This document shows, one piece after another, positions 16,887 through 26,219 of a stretch of 64,000 bases of DNA. Position numbers and translations under genes: made by a program. Each line of letters opens with the position of its first letter. The first letter of the stretch is position 1. Below the pieces are notes generated by a model. That model ran no database searches, was not told the DNA's origin, and saw only the letters and a list, made by a program, of their open reading frames with translations. The DNA comes from an uncultured Clostridia bacterium. GTDB taxonomy: Bacteria; Bacillota; Clostridia; Christensenellales; Borkfalkiaceae. The DNA lies in the NCBI GenBank assembly GCA_947627665.1, contig CANQWX010000002.1, positions 60,453 to 124,452 on the forward strand, given 5' to 3'.

Positions 16887-17758
16887 TCAAATTCGGACCG
16901 AGCGGCAATTCGGAGAGCTTTTATGCGGCGGGCTATTCCCACACCGAGGAATCTGCGGCGTTCGTGCGTGCGCAGGGGCTTGACTGCTTCGAGTACTCCT
17001 TCGGCCGCGGCGTGCGCATGACCGAGGACAAGGCGATCTCGATCGGCGACGCCTTCCGCGAAAACGGCGTGGAGATCTCCGTGCACGCGCCCTATTTCGT
17101 CAATTTCGCCAATCCCGACGACGAGATGGCGGCAAAATCGTACGGCTATGTGCTCGACAGCGGCAAAATGGCGGCGCTCATGGGCGGGAAGCGGGTGGTC
17201 TTTCACCCCGCCGCGCAGGGGAAAGAGGAGCGCGGGACCGCCGTTTCGCGCACCGAGGACCGCCTCAAAGTGCTGCGCGATTACATCTATCTCAACGATC
17301 TGGAACATCTCATGTTCTGCCCCGAAACGATGGGCAAGACGGCGCAGATCGGCACGGTGGAGGAGATCGCCCGCTTCTGCGCGGTGGACCCCGTTTTCAC
17401 GCCCTGCGTCGACTTCGGGCACGTCAACGCCCGCGGACAGGGCAGCTTAAAGACGAAGGAGGACTATCTCGCCCTTCTAAGCGATCTCATCGAAGCGCTC
17501 GGCATGGAGCGCATGAAGCACTTCCACGTCCACTTTTCCAAGATCCAGTACGGTGCCAAGGGGGAGATCCGCCATCTCACCTTTGCGGACGAGGTATTCG
17601 GCCCCGAATTCGGGCCGCTCGCAGAAGCGCTCGCCGAACTTGGGCTGGAGCCGTATATCGTGTGCGAATCGGCGGGAACGCAGACGGAGGACGCGCTCGA
17701 GATGAAGCGGATCTACGAGCGGGTGTGCGGCGGCGGTGCGGGGCGGACTTTCTCTTAA
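16883..17758 (+). CDS. Endonuclease IV-like TIM-barrel protein (AP endonuclease family 2)
   Basis: 291 residues. Xylose-isomerase-like TIM barrel with the deoxyribonuclease IV hallmarks: ISVHAPYFVNFAN, VFHPAAQGK, CPETMGKTAQIGTVEEI, CVDFGHVNARGQG, HVHFSKI and a C-terminal VCESAG supplying metal ligands. Endonuclease IV cleaves DNA at abasic sites in base excision repair. The classical GTMAGQ-type loop is not strictly conserved, so a related sugar-phosphate isomerase role is possible but less likely. Translationally coupled to ribF. Confidence 0.82.
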   Translation: MIKFGPSGNSESFYAAGYSHTEESAAFVRAQGLDCFEYSFGRGVRMTEDKAISIGDAFRENGVEISVHAPYFVNFANPDDEMAAKSYGYVLDSGKMAALMGGKRVVFHPAAQGKEERGTAVSRTEDRLKVLRDYIYLNDLEHLMFCPETMGKTAQIGTVEEIARFCAVDPVFTPCVDFGHVNARGQGSLKTKEDYLALLSDLIEALGMERMKHFHVHFSKIQYGAKGEIRHLTFADEVFGPEFGPLAEALAELGLEPYIVCESAGTQTEDALEMKRIYERVCGGGAGRTFS

Positions 17759-17765
17759 AAAGTTG

Positions 17766-17794
17766 TTGACTTGCGGTGCCTTATTTGGTATAAT
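17766..17794 (+). promoter_or_regulatory. Strong promoter ending 6 nt before an ATG (leaderless)
   Basis: TTGACT at 17766-17771, 17-bp spacer, TATAAT at 17789-17794. Transcription would begin at about 17801, the first base of the start codon. Confidence 0.8.
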
Positions 17795-17800
17795 ATGGGT

Positions 17801-18856
17801 ATGTCAGAAACAGAAAAGCGCAAAATATACCGTGAAGCGGGCGCAGACGCCCTCTTTTTGGAGGCCGATCATCTCCGCCGCTATCTCACGGGGTTTTATT
17901 CCACGGACGGCTACGTCGTCTTAAAGGAGGACGGCTGCTTCTTCGTCGCCGATCCCCGCTATTTCGAGGCGGCGGAAAAGGCGCTCAAAGGGACGGATAC
18001 GCAGGTCGTGGCGGGCGCCTATCCGCAGGCGTTGGAACTCGTGCAGAACTGCAAGACGCTCGGCGTGCCCTTCCCGTTTCTCCCGCTCTCCGCGGCGGAG
18101 GACCTGCGCGGCAGGGGATTTGCCCTCACCGACTGCATGCCCGCCCTCAAAAAGGCGATGGAATATAAGTCGGAGCGGGAAATTGCCCTCATCCAAAAGG
18201 CGTGCGACATCGCCGAGGACGCCCTTCTTCTCCTTCTCCCCCGCCTGAAAGAGGGCATGACGGAGAACGAGGCGGCGGCGCTGCTCGAATACGAGATGCG
18301 GCGGCTCGGCGCGAGCGGGACGTCCTTCGATACGATCGTCGCGTTCGGCGCGAATTCGAGCGTGCCCCATCACGAAACGGGACAGACCCGTCTTGAATAC
18401 GGCGACATCGTGCTCATCGACTTCGGCTGCAAGGTGGAGGGGTACTGTTCGGACTGCACCCGCACCTTCCTCTTCGGGGACGACGGGAAGCACGAAGAAT
18501 TCAAAAAGGCGTATGCGGAAGTGCTCCAAGCGCACGAGCTTGTCAAGACGTCCGTAAAGGCGGGCATGACGGGGAAAGAGGCGGACGAGGTCGCCCGCGG
18601 CTCTCTGCGCAAGGCGGGCTTAGACGGCTATTTCACCCATTCGCTGGGACACGGGATCGGGCTGATGATCCACGAATATCCTACCCTCTCCCCGCGCGGG
18701 GAAGAGGTCCTTGCGGACGGCATGGTCTTTTCGGACGAACCGGGGGTATATCTCACGGGCAAGTACGGCATCCGCATCGAGGATAGCTGTTACATGAAGG
18801 ACGGCAGGGTGCACAGCTTCATGCACAAGACGGAGCGCGGGCTTGTCATCCTTTGA
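17801..18856 (+). CDS. Xaa-Pro aminopeptidase-like M24 metallopeptidase
   Basis: 351 residues. N-terminal creatinase-like domain (about 5-115) and C-terminal pita-bread domain with the five metal ligands D207, D218, H284, E313 and E327 in LIDFGC, CTRTF, LGHGIG, SDEPG and IRIED. Removes N-terminal residues before proline. The neighbour downstream is efp, a very common pairing in Firmicutes. No Shine-Dalgarno lies before the ATG; the -10 box ends 6 nt before it, so the mRNA is probably leaderless. The upstream ATG at 17795 lies between the -10 and the expected start and can be dismissed. Confidence 0.93.
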   Translation: MSETEKRKIYREAGADALFLEADHLRRYLTGFYSTDGYVVLKEDGCFFVADPRYFEAAEKALKGTDTQVVAGAYPQALELVQNCKTLGVPFPFLPLSAAEDLRGRGFALTDCMPALKKAMEYKSEREIALIQKACDIAEDALLLLLPRLKEGMTENEAAALLEYEMRRLGASGTSFDTIVAFGANSSVPHHETGQTRLEYGDIVLIDFGCKVEGYCSDCTRTFLFGDDGKHEEFKKAYAEVLQAHELVKTSVKAGMTGKEADEVARGSLRKAGLDGYFTHSLGHGIGLMIHEYPTLSPRGEEVLADGMVFSDEPGVYLTGKYGIRIEDSCYMKDGRVHSFMHKTERGLVIL

Positions 18857-18909
18857 TCCGCAGAGCAAGCGGCACCAAAACTCAGAAATCAATTAAGGAG
18901 ATCAAACTT

Positions 18910-19473
18910 ATGGCACAAATTTTGGCAGGCGACATCAGAAAGGGCACCACGTTCGAGTATAAGAGCGGCGTGTATACGGTCACCGAATTCCAGCATGTCA
19001 AGCCCGGCAAGGGCGCGGCGTTCGTCCGCACGACCCTCAAAAACGTCGTCACGGGACAAGTTTTGTCGGACGAAACGTTCAACCCCACGACGAAGCTCGA
19101 AACGGCGCAGGTCGAAACGAAGAAGATGACCTACTCCTACAACGACGGGGAATTCTATTATTTCATGGACGACGAGTTCAACCTCACCCCCCTCAACCAT
19201 TCGCAGGTAGAGGACGCGCTGCAATATATCCGCGAGAACGACACCGTCACGGTGCGCTTCCTCTACGGCAACGCCTTTTCCGTGGAACCCGAAAACTTTG
19301 TCGAACTCAAAGTCATCGAGGCGGAACCGGGCGTCAAGGGCAACACGGCGACCAACGTCACCAAGGCCGCCAAAGTGGAAACGGGCGCTACCTTCCAGGT
19401 GCCCATGTTCGTCGAAGAGGGCGATACCATCCGCATCGACACGAGAACGGGCGAGTACATGTCGAGAGTATAA
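18910..19473 (+). CDS. efp: Elongation factor P
   Basis: 187 residues. Three OB-like domains; the tip loop reads [10 protein letters not shown], placing the lysine that is often modified at K34. EF-P relieves ribosome stalling at polyproline. C-terminal [16 protein letters not shown] is the family signature. Good ribosome site AAGGAG 7-12 nt upstream. The modification enzymes for K34 were not seen in the window. Confidence 0.97.
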   Translation: MAQILAGDIRKGTTFEYKSGVYTVTEFQHVKPGKGAAFVRTTLKNVVTGQVLSDETFNPTTKLETAQVETKKMTYSYNDGEFYYFMDDEFNLTPLNHSQVEDALQYIRENDTVTVRFLYGNAFSVEPENFVELKVIEAEPGVKGNTATNVTKAAKVETGATFQVPMFVEEGDTIRIDTRTGEYMSRV

Positions 19474-19476
19474 GCC

Positions 19477-19923
19477 ATGAAATTCGTGGCGCAACGGGTG
19501 CTCTGCGCACAGCTTACGGTAAGCGGTGAGCCTGTTTCCGAGATCGGACGCGGGCTTGTCGTTTATTTGGGCGTCAAGGCGGGCGACGGGGAAAAGCAGG
19601 CGGAAAAGTGCGCCGCCAAGATCGCTTCCCTCCGCGTGTTCGAGGATGAAGCGGGCAAGATGAACCGTTCCGTCCGCGATACGGGCGGGGAGGTGCTCCT
19701 CGTGTCCCAATTCACGCTGTACGGCGACGTGCGCAAGGGGAACCGTCCGAGCTTTACGGAGGCGGAGCGGCCCGAACGTGCGCTGCCCCTCTATGAGGAT
19801 ACGGCAAACCGTCTGCGCGCTCTGGGCGTGCCCGTCCAAACGGGCGTGTTCGGCGCGGATATGCAGATCGTGCAGACGAACGACGGCCCCGTCACGATCG
19901 TCTACGAAACCGAAAACGAATGA
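19477..19923 (+). CDS. dtd: D-aminoacyl-tRNA deacylase
   Basis: 148 residues. Carries both active-site motifs, SQFTLYGD and the C-terminal NDGPVTI, and the N-terminal [12 protein letters not shown]. Removes D-amino acids and glycine wrongly attached to tRNA. Starts 3 nt after the efp stop and is followed after 1 nt by the next gene. Confidence 0.95.
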   Translation: MKFVAQRVLCAQLTVSGEPVSEIGRGLVVYLGVKAGDGEKQAEKCAAKIASLRVFEDEAGKMNRSVRDTGGEVLLVSQFTLYGDVRKGNRPSFTEAERPERALPLYEDTANRLRALGVPVQTGVFGADMQIVQTNDGPVTIVYETENE

Positions 19924-19924
19924 G

Positions 19925-20758
19925 ATGAAAATACAATACCTTGGCACAGGCGCGGCGGAGGGGATCCCCGCCATGTTCTGTAACTGCGCTTTTTGCAAAG
20001 AGGCGAAAGAGAAGGGGGCTTTCCGCTCCCGTACGCAAATTCTGATCGACGGGGAACTCTCCGTCGATTTCCCGCCCGACGCCTACTACCATTCCCTGCA
20101 AAGCGGCGCGGACTTTTCGGCGATCCGGTATGTGCTCGTCACGCACGCCCATCAGGACCACTTTTTTGCGAACGACTTCATCCTGCGCGGCTATAAATTC
20201 GCGGCGGAGATGAAGGAGCAAGAGCTGAGCGTGTTCGGGAGCGAGGAGGTCTGCGAAGTCTTTTGCGAGAGCACGCGGCGGGAGATGCGCCCCGAGGTGG
20301 GCGGGCATATCCACTTGTATGTGTTGAGCGCGTTCGAAGAGGCGCGCTTCGGCGATTGGCGGGTCTATCCCCTCAAGGCGAAGCATTCCTCCCGCGAACC
20401 CCTCCTCTTTCTGCTCGAAAAGGGCGGAAAGCGCATTCTGCACCTGCACGACACGGGCATTCTCCCCGAGGAGGACTACGAATATCTCGCGCGGATCGGC
20501 GGCGCGCCCGTGGACCTCGTCACGCTCGACTGCACCTTTTTGTACGGCCGTGCGGACGGAAACGCCCGCCACATGGGGCTATACGAGGACATGCAGACCG
20601 TACGGCGGCTCGAAGAGATCGGGCTTTCGGACGGACATACCAAAAAGGTCATCACCCACTTTTCGCACAACGCGCAGCCGACGGAGGAAAAGCTGCGCCG
20701 CGCGGAGGAGGAGTTCGGCGTGATCGCGGCCTACGACGGCATGACGCTTACCATATAA
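19925..20758 (+). CDS. PhnP-like metallo-beta-lactamase fold hydrolase
   Basis: 277 residues. Metal motif THAHQDH (73-79), a Cys cluster CNCAFC (19-24) like the extra zinc site of PhnP-type phosphodiesterases, and later HDTG and HFSHN histidines. The family includes cyclic phosphate phosphodiesterases and tRNase Z relatives; the true substrate is unknown. No C-P lyase genes are nearby, so a phosphonate role is not supported. Closed by a strong terminator. Confidence 0.85.
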   Translation: MKIQYLGTGAAEGIPAMFCNCAFCKEAKEKGAFRSRTQILIDGELSVDFPPDAYYHSLQSGADFSAIRYVLVTHAHQDHFFANDFILRGYKFAAEMKEQELSVFGSEEVCEVFCESTRREMRPEVGGHIHLYVLSAFEEARFGDWRVYPLKAKHSSREPLLFLLEKGGKRILHLHDTGILPEEDYEYLARIGGAPVDLVTLDCTFLYGRADGNARHMGLYEDMQTVRRLEEIGLSDGHTKKVITHFSHNAQPTEEKLRRAEEEFGVIAAYDGMTLTI

Positions 20759-20781
20759 CGGCAATTTACGGCAAGGAAAGA

Positions 20782-20820
20782 GCCGCCCGCCGCGCAAGAA
20801 GCGCGGCGGGCGGCTTCGGC
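20782..20820 (+). terminator. Intrinsic terminator
   Basis: GCCGCCCGCCGCGC-aagaa-GCGCGGCGGGCGGC (20782-20814) followed by TTCGGCTTTT; ends the unit starting at 17801. Confidence 0.8.
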
Positions 20821-20937
20821 TTTTCGGTCCGTTCATTCTGTCCGGAGGTCCTGGTCCTGTTTTAACAGAAAAGCGCGCATGGGCCAACGGAAAAGGAGAA
20901 AAGGCGGGAAAATTTGCAAGGAAGGGGGGAAAGGTCC

Positions 20938-20965
20938 TTGCCTTTTTTGTAAAAAAGAGTAAAAT
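20938..20965 (+). promoter_or_regulatory. Probable promoter of the patatin gene
   Basis: TTGCCT at 20938-20943, 16-bp spacer, TAAAAT at 20960-20965; the start codon is at 21012. Confidence 0.5.
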
Positions 20966-21011
20966 AAAAGGGGGGAGCGGACATGCCCGTCCCCCGACGG
21001 AGGAGCGCCGC

Positions 21012-21875
21012 ATGAATTTTTTCGCCCGCATCAAACAACTTTTTTCCCGCAAGAGGATCGTGGGGCTTGCGCTCGGCAGCGGCGGGGCGAAGGGCATGGC
21101 GCACCTCGGCGCACTCAAAGCGTTCGAGGAGGAGGGGATCCGCTTCCAAGCGGTGGCGGGCGCCTCCATCGGCTCCATCGTCGGCGCGCTGTACTGCAAG
21201 GGTTTCAGCGCGGACGATATGATACAGGTCGTCGAGAGCCTCAACCGCAAGGAATTCAGCAGGAACCTGCGCCCGTTCGCCGATCTCGGCTTTGCGGAGG
21301 AATTCCTCGGCGGCTATCTCGAGGGGGAGATCTCCGATCTTCCTCTGCCCTTTGCGGCGTGGGTGACGGACGGGGAGACCAACGAAGGGGAGATGTTCTC
21401 CGAGGGCAAGACGGCGCGGGTGCTCACCGCATCCTCGGCGATCCCGCCTTTTTTCCGCGGCGTGGACATCGGCGGCAAGCGCTATTACGACGGCGCCTTT
21501 TCCAACGCCATTCCCTCGGAGGCGTGCCGCGCGCTCGGGGCGGATGTCGTCATCGGCATAGACCTCTCGGCGTTTTCCCCGCCCGAAGAGGAGCGGGGGC
21601 GCATGTCGCGCTTTTTCGGCGCGGCGATCGCAAAGATCTCTCCCGTCAAATACTTGCCCGACAGCAAGCGCCGCGGCTATGACGGCGCGGACTTCATGCT
21701 GCGGCCCGACCTTTCCGCCTTCCGTGCGACCGACGTGTCCCGCGGGGGCATGGCAAAGATGTTCGAGATCGGCTATGAAACCGCCAAGGCGGAGATGCCC
21801 AAGATCAAGGAGATCATACGGAAATGTCCCAAGCGCAGGAAAAAAACAGGCGCAGGCTCCCGCACAGGCGGCTGA
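21012..21875 (+). CDS. Patatin-like phospholipase
   Basis: 287 residues. Oxyanion glycine loop GSGGAKG, nucleophile S52 in GASIGS and catalytic D160 in DGAFSN form the Ser-Asp dyad of bacterial patatins (RssA/YlbK group). Predicted lipid acyl hydrolase in the cytosol or at the membrane; a basic N-terminus (FFARIKQLFSRKR) may bind membranes. Good ribosome site GGAGGAG. The end overlaps the next gene by 52 nt in another frame. Confidence 0.9.
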   Translation: MNFFARIKQLFSRKRIVGLALGSGGAKGMAHLGALKAFEEEGIRFQAVAGASIGSIVGALYCKGFSADDMIQVVESLNRKEFSRNLRPFADLGFAEEFLGGYLEGEISDLPLPFAAWVTDGETNEGEMFSEGKTARVLTASSAIPPFFRGVDIGGKRYYDGAFSNAIPSEACRALGADVVIGIDLSAFSPPEEERGRMSRFFGAAIAKISPVKYLPDSKRRGYDGADFMLRPDLSAFRATDVSRGGMAKMFEIGYETAKAEMPKIKEIIRKCPKRRKKTGAGSRTGG

Positions 21876-22798
21876 TCCTTGCCCTTTCGGGGGCGGCGGC
21901 AGTCCTCCTCTGCGCACTGCTCTGCTATCTGATCCCGCCGCGCGCCCTTTTGCCCGCCGCTCCCATCCCCGCGCGGGCGGAGGGGGAGCTTCGCCTGCAC
22001 TTTCTCGGCGTCGGGCAGGGCGACTGCACCGTCGCGGAATTTGCCGACGGCGAACTTCTCGTGATCGACGGCGGCAGCGGCGCTTATTTTACGGAGAACA
22101 AGATCGTCCGCTATCTCAAGGGACTGCACCCGCGGCGCATCTCTCTCCTTCTGACGCACGCGGATATCGACCACTACGGCGGCTTTAAGGACCTCTTTGC
22201 GGCGTTCGACGTGGCGGCGTGCTATCTGCCCGCGATCCCCATGGCGGAGAACAAGCGCTACGGCGAGCTGCTCGCGGCGGCGGAGAAGGAGGGCTGCGAG
22301 ATCGGGACCCTCTCCCGCTACGACGCGATCGAGGGCGCGGGCGGCTATCTCGTGTGTATTTCTCCCCGTTCGTCGGAGGAGGAGAACATCGAAGAGAACG
22401 ACGCTTCCACCGTGCTGTACTGCGATCTCGGCGGCGTAACGGCGCTGCTCTGCGGGGACATCTCCGCGCGGCGGGAAAAGCTGCTCGTGCGGGAATATTC
22501 ACTCCTCGAAGGCATTTTCGACAGCGGCGGTCACGCCGTGCGGCTGGAAAACATCAACATCTTAAAGACGTCCCACCACGGCTCGGAGGACGCCTCTTCG
22601 GAGGAATTTCTGCGCCTTCTGTGCCCCGAGGTCGGCGTTCTTTCCTGCGGGCGGGACAATTCTTACAAGCATCCCGCGGCGGAGGCGCTCGCCCGTTTCC
22701 GCGCCTGTTCCCCCGAGGGGAAGATCTACCGTACCGACGAACTCGGCGACGTCATCGTGTCCATAAAGGATGCGGGTTATACCGTGACTGTGAGGTGA
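21824..22798 (+). CDS. Membrane-anchored ComEC-like metallo-beta-lactamase protein
   Basis: 324 residues. Basic N-terminus and one membrane helix (about 17-40), then an extracytoplasmic hydrolase domain with FLGVGQGDC, LLTHADIDHYGG and KTSHHGSEDA. These are the motifs of the C-terminal domain of ComEC, but the DNA channel and ComEC N-terminal domain are absent. Stand-alone relatives are often secreted nucleases or hydrolases of unknown substrate. It begins inside the patatin gene and aroC follows 4 nt after it. Confidence 0.85.
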   Translation: MSQAQEKNRRRLPHRRLILALSGAAAVLLCALLCYLIPPRALLPAAPIPARAEGELRLHFLGVGQGDCTVAEFADGELLVIDGGSGAYFTENKIVRYLKGLHPRRISLLLTHADIDHYGGFKDLFAAFDVAACYLPAIPMAENKRYGELLAAAEKEGCEIGTLSRYDAIEGAGGYLVCISPRSSEEENIEENDASTVLYCDLGGVTALLCGDISARREKLLVREYSLLEGIFDSGGHAVRLENINILKTSHHGSEDASSEEFLRLLCPEVGVLSCGRDNSYKHPAAEALARFRACSPEGKIYRTDELGDVIVSIKDAGYTVTVR

Positions 22799-22802
22799 TC
22801 AT

Positions 22803-23927
22803 ATGAAACTGACGACAGCGGGAGAATCGCACGGCAAGGGGCTGTTTGCGATCTTAGAGGGGATCCCTGCGGGTCTGCGGCTCGATCCCGGTGCGATCGA
22901 CGCCGCACTGGCGCGCCGCCAGAGCGGCTACGGCAGGGGGGCGCGGCAGAAGCTCGAGCAGGACCGCGCGGAGATTTTATCGGGCGTGCGCGATCTCGTC
23001 ACGCTCGGAAGTCCCATCGCCCTCGCCGTCTGGAACCGCGATTACGAAAATTGGAAGGACTGCATGGCGCCCGAGGGGTGCGACCGTTCCCTGCGCCGCC
23101 TCACGCGGGTGCGCCCGGGGCACGCCGATCTTGCGGGCATGCAGAAGTTCGGCACGGACGACGCCCGCAATATCTTGGAGCGCGCCTCCGCACGGGAAAC
23201 GGCGGCAAGGGTCGCGGCGGGCGAGGTCTGCCGCGCCCTTCTCGGCGAGCTTGGCATCTCGGTCACGGGCTATGTCCGCTCCGTCGGGCGGGTGTGCGAC
23301 GAAGAGAGCTATTCCTTCCGGGAGATCGCCTCTTCCCGCCGTCCCTTGCTCGGCATGATGAAGGAAGAGAAGGAGCGGGAGGCGGCAGCGCGCATCGAAG
23401 AGGCGAAACGGGAGGGCGATACCCTCGGCGGGGTCGCCGAACTGCGCGTCTGGGGCTTGAAGAGCGGCTTCGGCAGCTGTATGACGTACGGCGAAAAGCT
23501 CGACGCCCGCATCGCCGCCGCGCTCCTGTCCGTACAGGCGGTCAAGGGGGTGGAAGTGGGGCTTGGCTTTGCCCTCGCCTCCGCCAAGGGGAGCGAGGCG
23601 CACGACGAAATTTTCGCGGAAAAGGGGAGCTACGTCCGCCGCACAAACCGCGCGGGGGGGATCGAGGGCGGCATGTCCAACGGGGAAGAACTCGTACTGC
23701 GCGCCGCCATGAAACCCATTCCCACCCTCATGAAGGGGCTATCCACGGTGGATACCCAAAGCGGGAAGCCCGCGCTCGCCGCCGCGGAGCGCAGCGACGT
23801 CTGCGCCGTGACGGCATGCGAAACGGTGCTCGAGAGCGTCCTCTGCTACGTCCTCGCCGAGGCGGTGACGGAGCGGCTGGGCGGCGACACCGTGCGGCAG
23901 CTCAAGGAGCGTTACGAAAGGTTATGA
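22803..23927 (+). CDS. aroC: Chorismate synthase
   Basis: 374 residues. Family motifs GESHGKGL near the N-terminus, RPGHADLAGMQKFG, RASARETAARVAAG and C-terminal RSDVCAV. Makes chorismate from EPSP using reduced FMN. First of five consecutive shikimate-pathway genes, each overlapping or nearly overlapping the next. A third signature region (GGIEGGMSNGEELVLRAA) is intact. Confidence 0.97.
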   Translation: MKLTTAGESHGKGLFAILEGIPAGLRLDPGAIDAALARRQSGYGRGARQKLEQDRAEILSGVRDLVTLGSPIALAVWNRDYENWKDCMAPEGCDRSLRRLTRVRPGHADLAGMQKFGTDDARNILERASARETAARVAAGEVCRALLGELGISVTGYVRSVGRVCDEESYSFREIASSRRPLLGMMKEEKEREAAARIEEAKREGDTLGGVAELRVWGLKSGFGSCMTYGEKLDARIAAALLSVQAVKGVEVGLGFALASAKGSEAHDEIFAEKGSYVRRTNRAGGIEGGMSNGEELVLRAAMKPIPTLMKGLSTVDTQSGKPALAAAERSDVCAVTACETVLESVLCYVLAEAVTERLGGDTVRQLKERYERL

Positions 23928-24976
23928 AGTGTTTCAGGATCGGCGAACGGGAGAAGCGGGAGAGCGTCATCGTCTGTCGCAAAAAGGTATTTTCCGCCGC
24001 ACTTGCGCCCCTTAAAGAGCGGCTCTTGAACGGCGGCGGCATCGTCTTTACCGATACCAACGTCCATGCGCTCTACCGCGCCTCAATCGAAAAATATCTC
24101 GGCGGGGTGCCTGTTTTTGCCATGCCCGCGGGAGAGGAACATAAAAACGCCGAAACGCTGTTTGCGCTGCTCGGCGCGATGCGGGAGGCGGGCCTGCGCC
24201 GCGATTCCCTTCTGGTCGCCCTCGGCGGCGGCGTGGTGGGGGACGTCGGCGGGCTTGCCGCGGCGCTCTACATGCGGGGGATCGGCTGTATACAGGTCCC
24301 CACGACCCTGCTCGCGCAGGTGGACAGCTCCGTGGGCGGCAAGACGGCGGTGGACTTCGGCGGCGTCAAGAACCTCATCGGCGCCTTTCATCCGCCCGTG
24401 CGGGTGCTCGCCGACCCCGTCTTTCTCAACACCCTGCCCCGCCGCGAACTGCGCAGCGGGCTGGGGGAGATGGTCAAACACGGCGCGCTGTGCCCTTCCC
24501 TGTTTGAGAAGTTAGAGGGGGCGGACGACCTGCTCGACCCCGCCTTTTTGGCGGAGCTTGTGCCCGAAAACATCGCCTTCAAGGCGTCCGTCGTGCGGCG
24601 GGACCCCCGCGAACAGGGTCTGCGCCGCTGCCTCAATCTCGGGCACACCACGGGCCACGCCGTCGAGCTGTCCTCGGGGCTGTCCCACGGGGCGTGCGTG
24701 CTCATCGGTCTGCTCCTCGAAAGCGTGCTCTCGGCCCGCCATTTGCGTGCGGACGAGGCGTTCCTCGAAAGACTGCGCGCGCTCTGCAAGAGGGCGCTCG
24801 GGGAGGAAAAGATGCCGCCGCTCGATCTGAAAGGCGCCCTGCTCGACAAGAAGAACGGCGCGGGGGACGGCGTCACGCTCGCCGTGCCCGTGGCGGCGGG
24901 GGAATACGAACTCCTGCGGCTGCCCTTCGGACAGTACGCGCGGGAGATCGGGGAGGCGATGGAAACATTATGCTGA
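23924..24976 (+). CDS. aroB: 3-dehydroquinate synthase
   Basis: 350 residues from the ATG at 23924 (ATGA overlap with aroC). NAD-binding GGGVVGDVGGLAA, PTTLLAQVDSSVGGKTAVDF and the metal-binding LNLGHTTGHAVE are all present. Cyclises DAHP to dehydroquinate, the second step of the shikimate pathway. Although the frame is open upstream, the overlap start fits the operon pattern. Confidence 0.96.
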   Translation: MKCFRIGEREKRESVIVCRKKVFSAALAPLKERLLNGGGIVFTDTNVHALYRASIEKYLGGVPVFAMPAGEEHKNAETLFALLGAMREAGLRRDSLLVALGGGVVGDVGGLAAALYMRGIGCIQVPTTLLAQVDSSVGGKTAVDFGGVKNLIGAFHPPVRVLADPVFLNTLPRRELRSGLGEMVKHGALCPSLFEKLEGADDLLDPAFLAELVPENIAFKASVVRRDPREQGLRRCLNLGHTTGHAVELSSGLSHGACVLIGLLLESVLSARHLRADEAFLERLRALCKRALGEEKMPPLDLKGALLDKKNGAGDGVTLAVPVAAGEYELLRLPFGQYAREIGEAMETLC

Positions 24977-25800
24977 AACTTGCGGTGATCGGCAAGGACG
25001 TGTCCCGTTCGGACAGTCCCGCCATCCATGAATTTATCTTGCGCCGCCGTTTCGGCACGGCGTGCTCCTACGAGCGGGTGAGCCTTCCGCCCGAATGCTT
25101 TTCCGTGCAGGCGGAAACGCTCTTTTCCCGCTTCGACGGCTTCAACGTCACCATTCCCTTCAAGGGGGAGATCGTGCCCTATCTCAGAACGCTCAAGGGG
25201 GACGCCGCGCGGTTCGGCGCGGTGAACACCGTCGTCACGGCCACCCGCACGGGCTACAACACGGACGGCTACGGCTTTTTGCTCATGCTTGAAAACGCAG
25301 GCATTAAGGTGCGGGGCAAGTCCGTCCTCCTGCTCGGCGCGGGCGGCGCGGGCAGAAGCTGCGCGGGCGCTCTTTGCGCGGCGGGCGCGGAGGTCTTTGT
25401 GTACGAGCGGGACGGGGCGCGGCTTGCCGAAGTCCACAGGGCGCTCGGCGGCTTTACCCCCCTCGAACGGGTCCCCGTACGCCCCTTCGACGTCGTGGTG
25501 AACTGCACGGGCGTCGGGATGCACGCCACGGAGGGACAGCTTCCCTCCCTCGTCTATGAGGACGGGACGGACGACGCTTGCCGCGTCCTGAGGGATTGCG
25601 GGCAGGCGGTCGATCTCATCTATGTGCCCGCCAAGAGCGAATTTTTGCGGGCGGCGGAGCGCTGCGGCAAGCCCGTTTTGAACGGCGCCTCCATGCTCTT
25701 TTATCAGGCGTATATGGCAGACTGCGTCTACTGCTCGGCGGCTCCGTCCGCGGAGGAGGCGGGCAGGCTGTGGAAGGAATATCAAGGAGAAATCGAATGA
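24970..25800 (+). CDS. aroE: Shikimate dehydrogenase
   Basis: 276 residues. Substrate-binding N-terminus (IGKDVSRSDSPAIHE), catalytic Lys in NVTIPFKGE, GAVNTVV, NTDGYGF, and the NADP-binding LLGAGGAGRSCA; C-terminal GASMLFYQAY. Reduces 3-dehydroshikimate to shikimate. The usual opening GxPIxHSxSP is replaced by GKDVSRSDSP, a mild deviation. Overlaps aroB by 7 nt and aroQ by 4 nt. Confidence 0.93.
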   Translation: MLKLAVIGKDVSRSDSPAIHEFILRRRFGTACSYERVSLPPECFSVQAETLFSRFDGFNVTIPFKGEIVPYLRTLKGDAARFGAVNTVVTATRTGYNTDGYGFLLMLENAGIKVRGKSVLLLGAGGAGRSCAGALCAAGAEVFVYERDGARLAEVHRALGGFTPLERVPVRPFDVVVNCTGVGMHATEGQLPSLVYEDGTDDACRVLRDCGQAVDLIYVPAKSEFLRAAERCGKPVLNGASMLFYQAYMADCVYCSAAPSAEEAGRLWKEYQGEIE

Positions 25801-26219
25801 AATTTTTGGTCATCAACGGGGTCAACCTCGCAAGGACGGGCAAGCGCGAAAAGGGCGTTTACGGCGAAGAGAGCTTGGAAAAAATCAATGCCGAGCTTGC
25901 CGCCTTTGCCGCCGCGCACGGGCACGAGGCCGACTTCTTCCAATCGGACGTCGAAGGAGAGCTTTGCGCGCGGCTCGGGCAGGCGGAGGGCCGCTACGAC
26001 GGCGTGGTGCTCAACGCGGGCGCCTACACCCACTATTCCATCGCGCTGCGGGACGCGATCGCGGGGATCTCGGTCCCCGTCGTCGAGGTGCACATGAGCA
26101 ACGTCTTTGCGCGCGAGGCGTTCCGCAGGACGTCCGTCCTCACGGAGGTCTGCCGCGGCGAGGTGCTCGGCTTCGGCAAGAACAGCTATAAATTGGCTTT
26201 GGAGAGCTTTTGGCTATGA
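25797..26219 (+). CDS. aroQ: Type II 3-dehydroquinate dehydratase
   Basis: 140 residues, the usual length. Motifs INGVNLARTG (normally NGPNLNLLG), YGEESLEKIN, FQSDVEGEL, LNAGAYTHYSIALRDAI and VEVHMSN. The catalytic Tyr in the KGVYGEE segment and the conserved His in VEVHMSN are present. Catalyses dehydration of 3-dehydroquinate. Coupled to both neighbours by 4-nt overlaps. Confidence 0.92.
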   Translation: MKFLVINGVNLARTGKREKGVYGEESLEKINAELAAFAAAHGHEADFFQSDVEGELCARLGQAEGRYDGVVLNAGAYTHYSIALRDAIAGISVPVVEVHMSNVFAREAFRRTSVLTEVCRGEVLGFGKNSYKLALESFWL

